Source: Phocoena phocoena (lineage: Eukaryota > Chordata > Mammalia > Artiodactyla > Phocoenidae). Taken from it: a stretch of 64,000 nt of DNA. The notes below the pieces were generated by a model that did not search any database, was not told the origin of the DNA, and was given only the letters and a program-made list of their open reading frames with translations. Positions 60,049 through 64,000 of the stretch are shown piece after piece. The stretch lies in contig NC_089225.1 in the NCBI RefSeq assembly GCF_963924675.1, forward strand, positions 110,498,313-110,562,312, written 5' to 3'. Position numbers and translations under genes: made by a program. Each line of letters begins with the position of its first letter. The first letter of the stretch is position 1.

Positions 60049-60060
60049 CAGGGAATTTAT

Positions 60061-60273
60061 TTATTTTTATTATTTTTATTTTTTTTGCGGGAGCCTCTTA
60101 CCGTCACGGCCTCTCCCGCTGTGGAGCACAGGCTCCGGACGCACAGGCTCAGCAGCCGTGGCCCACGGGCCCAGCCGCTCCGCGGCATGTGGGATCTTTC
60201 CGGACCGGGGCACGAACCCGTGTCCCCTGCATCGGCAGGCGGATTCCCAACCACTGTGCCACCAGGGAAGCCC
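60061..60273 (-). mobile_element. CHR-type SINE
   Basis: Antisense: A/T-rich tail, 'ttgcgggagcctcttaccgtcacgg', body, head 'gtgccaccagggaagccc'. Flanks cagggaatttat at 60049-60060 and 60274-60285 are identical. Confidence 0.94.
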
Positions 60274-60500
60274 CAGGGAATTTATTTTTTAACGGAGGTA
60301 CCAATGGTCACGTTTTCAAACCCTTGGTACCAAAGCTGACAGCCGTAATGAAATATCTAGAAATTTGCTGAAATATTATAAAACAGACGTGGAAGGATTT
60401 GTAGGTTTGAGAAATCTGTTTGCAGTTAAACATTTTCTATAAAGCACTTGAGATTATAGTTATGTTTATAGACTGGTGAAATAGAAACATTTAAAAATAT

Positions 60501-60847
60501 CACTTATATATGGAATCTGACCCCCCCGAAACAAAAAAAGATACAGATGAACTTATTCACAAAACAGAAGTAGACCCCCAGACAAAAAAAACCAAACTCT
60601 TGGTTACAAAAGGGGAAAGCAGGGGGAGGGATAAATTAGGAGGTTGGTATTAACATATACACACTACTATATATAAAAGAGGTAACCAATAAGGACCTAC
60701 TTGTAGCACAGGGAATATACTCAATATTTTGGAATAACCCTGTAAGAGAAAAGAATCTGAACAAGAATGTCTCTATATATTATATATTCTGTGTGTGTGT
60801 GTGTGTTTAACACAACATTGTAAAGCAACTATACTTCAATTTTAAAA
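60501..60847 (+). repeat. L1 3' end
   Basis: Sense: 'cacttatatatggaatctgacc', 'gaacttattcacaaaacagaagtagacc', 'ggtaaccaataaggacctac', '(gt)n', 'aaagcaactatacttcaat'. Same 3' subfamily as the insertion 740 bp upstream but more diverged, with a (GT) tract near 60790-60806. Confidence 0.88.
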
Positions 60848-61009
60848 AATACTATGAACAACTTAGCGCCTTCCCAGGTGCATCAGACCCACACCCCCAC
60901 TATATTTGCTCGTGACATTTCCATCTACTTAGAAAGTCATCACAGTTGACCAGATTGCTGTGTGTTCAGTTTATTAAAAGAATGCTGGCGATCCCCCTGG
61001 GTGCTCATT

Positions 61010-61190
61010 GTGCATCACTTACGATATTAGATGCTTTAATCACATGACCTCACTTAATTCTCCACCAGCCTCAGACACAACTTACTGCCAGCGACAGATA
61101 AGGAGCCCAAGGCTTAGGAAGGTCAGGTCACACAGCCCAGGTTACAGAGCTGTAAGTGGCCGCGCTGGAATTCACACCCGGGAGTCCTCT
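61010..61190 (+). repeat. MIR SINE
   Basis: 'cagataaggagcccaaggcttaggaaggtcaggtcacacagcccaggttacagagctgtaagtggccg...gaattcacacccgggag' is the MIR core and 3' part. Confidence 0.8.
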
Positions 61191-61194
61191 AGGA

Positions 61195-61399
61195 CAGCGG
61201 TCCCCGACCTTTTCGGCACCAGGGAGCGGTTTCGTGGAAGACAGTTTTCCCACGGACGGGAATGAGGGAGATGGTACAGGCGGTCATGCGAGCGATGGGA
61301 GCGGCCGATGAAGCCTCACCTGCTCGCCCGTCGCTCGCCTCCTGCTTTGCGGCCCGGTTCCTAACAGGCTGTCCATGGCCCGGGGGTCAGGGACCCCTG
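61195..61399. mobile_element. Non-autonomous hAT-like DNA transposon inserted beside a MIR
   Basis: 205 bp with imperfect terminal inverted repeats CAGCGGTCCCCGACC and, at the other end read inward, CAGGGGTCCCTGACC. Internal text 'ggcaccagggagcggtttcgtggaagacagttttcccacgga' belongs to a common mammalian element. A degraded 8-bp duplication (ctctagga / cctcaggg region) is possible. Confidence 0.8.
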
Positions 61400-61882
61400 C
61401 CTCAGGGCTGTTTCCCTTCCCTCCTCGCACACACAGGGCTCCCAGCTTCGGTTGGTCCCTGTAGTCTGTGTTTGTCACAGTCTTCCTGTCCTCAGGGCCC
61501 ATGTCACATGCCTTCTGTTCCAGGAGAACGTACCTTGTCCCCAAGGAGATGTGCTGTCTTCTCTCCACCCTCCCCTGACACCTCGTCAGGCCTTGGGATC
61601 TTGCCTCCCTCTTCCCAGATGCATGGACACGTGCATCCTTCATGCCCTCCACTCCCACGTGCTTTGGGGGAGGGGAGGGAGGGGAGGGGCGTTGCCTCTT
61701 TTGACAGTGTTTCTCTCCAGAGTGTCCACAGGGCAGGGCGAGTAGGTAGGCAAGTATATGTGGTAGATGCAATAGGTCAATAGTGTGAAATATTTTTCTT
61801 TCCCCCAAAACAATATTATGTTTCTTTTATAGAATATGTTACATTGGAGAAGTCATACTCTACGTTGTTATATTTTAAGATA
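61400..61882. other. Intronic sequence without recognised genes
   Basis: A GGGAG-rich run lies at 61664-61690. Nothing else named. Confidence 0.5.
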
Positions 61883-61895
61883 CAGAATAATTTTT

Positions 61896-62097
61896 TTTTT
61901 TTTTGGCGGTACGCGGGCCTCTCACTGCTGTGGCCTCTCCCGTTGCGGAGCACAGGCTCCGGACGCGCAGGCCCAGCGGCCATGGCTCACGGGCCTAGCC
62001 GCTCCGCGGCATGTGGGATCTTCCCGGACCGGGGCACGAACCCGTGTCCCCTGCACCGGCAGGCGGACTCTCAACCACTGAGCCACCAGGGAAGCCC
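61896..62097 (-). mobile_element. CHR-type SINE, recent copy
   Basis: Antisense: T-run, 'ggcggtacgcgggcctctcac', CpG-rich body, head 'gagccaccagggaagcccc'. The 13-bp duplication cagaataattttt is identical at 61883-61895 and 62098-62110. Confidence 0.95.
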
Positions 62098-62291
62098 CAG
62101 AATAATTTTTAATCCAACATTCTCTGAACTCTGATTCATGTACATAGAATACTCTATTTAGGTGAAACACAAGAGGTACATCTTTTAATCCTCAAAGAGT
62201 AAAACCTTTGTCAATGACCAAAATGATTTTAGAAATGTAGTTTCTTCTAAAACTTCTTTACTACAGAAGAAATTGCGTGTAAATAGTTGTC

Positions 62292-62650
62292 TTTTTTTTA
62301 AGTAATTTATTTTCTTTTATTTATTTTTGGCTGTGTTGGGTCTTCGTTGCTGCGCGTGGGCTTTCTCTAGTTGCGGCGAGCGGGGGCTGCTCTTCGTTGC
62401 GGTGAGCAGGCTTCTCATCGTCGTGGCTTCTGTTGTTGCGGAGCACGGGCTCTAGGCATGCGAGCTTCAATAGTTGTGGCGCGTGGGCTCTGTAGTTGTG
62501 GCTCCCCGGCTCTAGAGCGCAGGCTCAGTAGTTGTGGCGCACGGGCTTAGTTGCTCCGCGGCATGTGGGATATTCCCAGACCAGGGCTTGAACCTGTGTC
62601 CCCTGCATTGGCAGGTGGATTCTTAACCACTGTGCCACCAGGGAAGTCCC
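62292..62650 (-). mobile_element. CHR-type SINE, longer older form
   Basis: Antisense: 'tttatttatttttggctgtgttgggtcttcgttgctgcgcg', multiple 'agttgtggcgc' units, head 'gtgccaccagggaagtccc'. Flanks taaatagttgtctt and taaatagatgtctt match at 13 of 14. Confidence 0.93.
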
Positions 62651-62663
62651 TAAATAGATGTCT

Positions 62664-63115
62664 TCATTATGTAATTTTGTTTATAAAAATTGTTTCACGT
62701 CAAACCAGCAAATTTTAGTAACACTTGACTGTTTTCATAATTGCCAGATTTTTACCCCATTATTCAGCCTACATCAACCATAGCCTTTGTGATTGTAATT
62801 TGTCCCCCAAAGAAGAATATGTTTATCATCAAGAAGTTCTTCTGCAGAAAAATGATTTATATTGTTTTTAATATGCATAAAAACGAATTTTATGGAAATA
62901 TATAAATGTGCCAACTACACTAACAAACTACTGGAGATATGAGTAACATACAAGGGATGATTTGGAAGTGAAGAAACACAAGAAGGAAATAAACATGGAT
63001 GGACGTTTGGGTTTTCTTTGCTCATACCTAAACTGTTAGAAATTTAAAACAATGAGAAATAATTTTACACTTAGGTTTATAATTATTAATAACAAAACAT
63101 GATAAAATCCTACTC
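62664..63115. other. AT-rich intronic sequence
   Basis: No gene or named repeat recognised. Confidence 0.45.
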
Positions 63116-63119
63116 TTAG

Positions 63120-63597
63120 CAAAAATTAGGGAAAAACAGAGTTTTAGAAATGCATTGCTGTATTACTAAAATTTGGCCCGGCCCTCTTGGAGGATAATCT
63201 AGCAGTATATAAAAGACATAAAAAAATGTATTCACTTTGTCCCAGTAATCTTTCTCCCGTTCTCCTAGAAATTCATCCCAACGGGATAATTTACTCAGAG
63301 AAAGGGACAATATCTTAAGTGTACAAAAATGTTCATAGCAAGTTTATTTATAATACTAAAATTCCAGGAACTACACATGTCCAAGAAGTTAAATTAGTGA
63401 CTGTCAACTAACCAGTAGTAGGATATAAAGCCTCTAAAATGGTCAATTTGAAGGCTCTTTAGAGCTGTGAGAAGTGTTAGGAAATGCTTAGTGAAAGCAT
63501 GAAACTGTATTTATAATAAACACATGAAAATATATGTACATTTGGTATAAAAGTGGATGAATAGGAACACAAACAAGTAAATTGGTGTGGGATTAAA
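63120..63597 (+). repeat. Old L1 fragment (ORF2 3' region)
   Basis: 'tcactttgtcccagtaatctttctcccgttctcctagaaattcatcccaacgggataat', 'aaaatgttcatagcaagtttatttataatactaaaattccagg' match the order of L1 ORF2 3' text ('ctttgacccagcaatcccacttctaggaatttatcc...'). Diverged and interrupted. Confidence 0.65.
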
Positions 63598-63616
63598 GGA
63601 GAACTTTAAAATTTTT

Positions 63617-63813
63617 TTTTTGTGGTACGCGGGCCTCTCACTATTGTGGCCTCTCCCGTTGCGGAGCACAGGCTCCAGACGCGCAGGCTCAGCGGCCATG
63701 GCTCACGGGCGCAGCCGCTCCGCAGCACGTGGGATCTTCCCGGACCGGGTCACGAACCCGTGTCCCCTGCATCGGCAGGCGGACTCTCAACCACTGCGCC
63801 ACCAGGGAAGCCC
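63617..63813 (-). mobile_element. CHR-type SINE, recent copy
   Basis: Antisense: T-run, 'gtggtacgcgggcctctcac', body, head 'gcgccaccagggaagccc'. Flanks gagaactttaaaattttt (63599-63616) and gagaacttcaaaattttt (63814-63831) are 17 of 18 identical, the longest duplication in the window. Confidence 0.95.
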
Positions 63814-63831
63814 GAGAACTTCAAAATTTTT

Positions 63832-63950
63832 AACTTTTTTATTGGGAAATAATTTTAGACTTGTACAAAACTTGTAAAAATTGTACAGTGAGTTCCCATA
63901 TACCTTGCACTTGGCTTCCCTAATGTGAACAGTTTACATGGCCCTAAACA
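63832..63950 (-). repeat. Old L1-type 3' fragment
   Basis: 'attgggaaataattttagacttgtacaaaacttgtaaaaattgtacagtgagttcccatataccttgcac' resembles ancient L1M tails. Its 5' part was the landing site for the SINE just upstream. Confidence 0.5.
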
Positions 63951-64000
63951 GGTATCCAAGCGGGAGACGACTCGGATAACACACTGCTCTGTCTGCAGAC

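Noticed and set aside
61262..61808. Overlapping ~173-codon frames on both strands
   Set aside because: They run through an hAT element and C-rich non-coding sequence; neither strand shows family resemblance.

Overview
The window is vertebrate nuclear DNA from a cetartiodactyl mammal, most likely a whale or dolphin. At least thirteen copies of tRNA-derived CHR-type SINEs are present. Eight are short, closely similar copies with the 'gcttccctggtggcgcagtgg' type of head, and many keep clear target-site duplications. L1 3' ends of the type common in cetartiodactyls are also frequent. No BovB or Bov-A element, which would point to a ruminant, was recognised. Hippopotamus cannot be excluded from this sequence alone.

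The only protein-coding gene I can support is AGAP1 (CENTG2; Arf GTPase-activating protein with GTPase-like domain, ankyrin repeats and PH domain), read on the + strand. Three internal coding exons lie at 41056-41183, 43068-43223 and 50629-50721. They join in frame and encode about 125 consecutive residues: the end of the GTPase-like domain, the Ser/Pro/Thr-rich basic linker, and the lead-in to the split PH domain. All three have AG acceptors and GT donors, and two have near-perfect branch-point motifs. The other ~63.6 kb reads as intron: 41 kb upstream, 1.9 kb and 7.4 kb between the exons, and 13.3 kb downstream.

Region by region: 1-8.5 kb holds old DNA-transposon and L1 pieces and a pair of abutting perfect hairpins near 6.4 kb. 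From 8.7 to 24.9 kb there is no young SINE or L1 tail; this stretch contains four same-strand CTCF-like motifs, an MLT1-type LTR, L2 fragments and several conserved-looking AT-rich segments. From 25 to 31 kb SINEs and L1 tails return. From 31 to 41 kb is another stretch free of young repeats, with a homeodomain-motif-rich segment at 32.3-32.6 kb. The exon-bearing part, 41-51 kb, has inverted SINE pairs around the middle and last exons. From 52 to 64 kb is dense in SINEs and L1 pieces.

AGAP1 introns are known to hold developmental enhancers, including the human-accelerated element HACNS1/HAR2. The most interesting non-coding candidates here are therefore the repeat-free conserved-looking blocks, especially 22085-22620. 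I found no prokaryotic-type system, CRISPR array, RNA gene or second protein gene.
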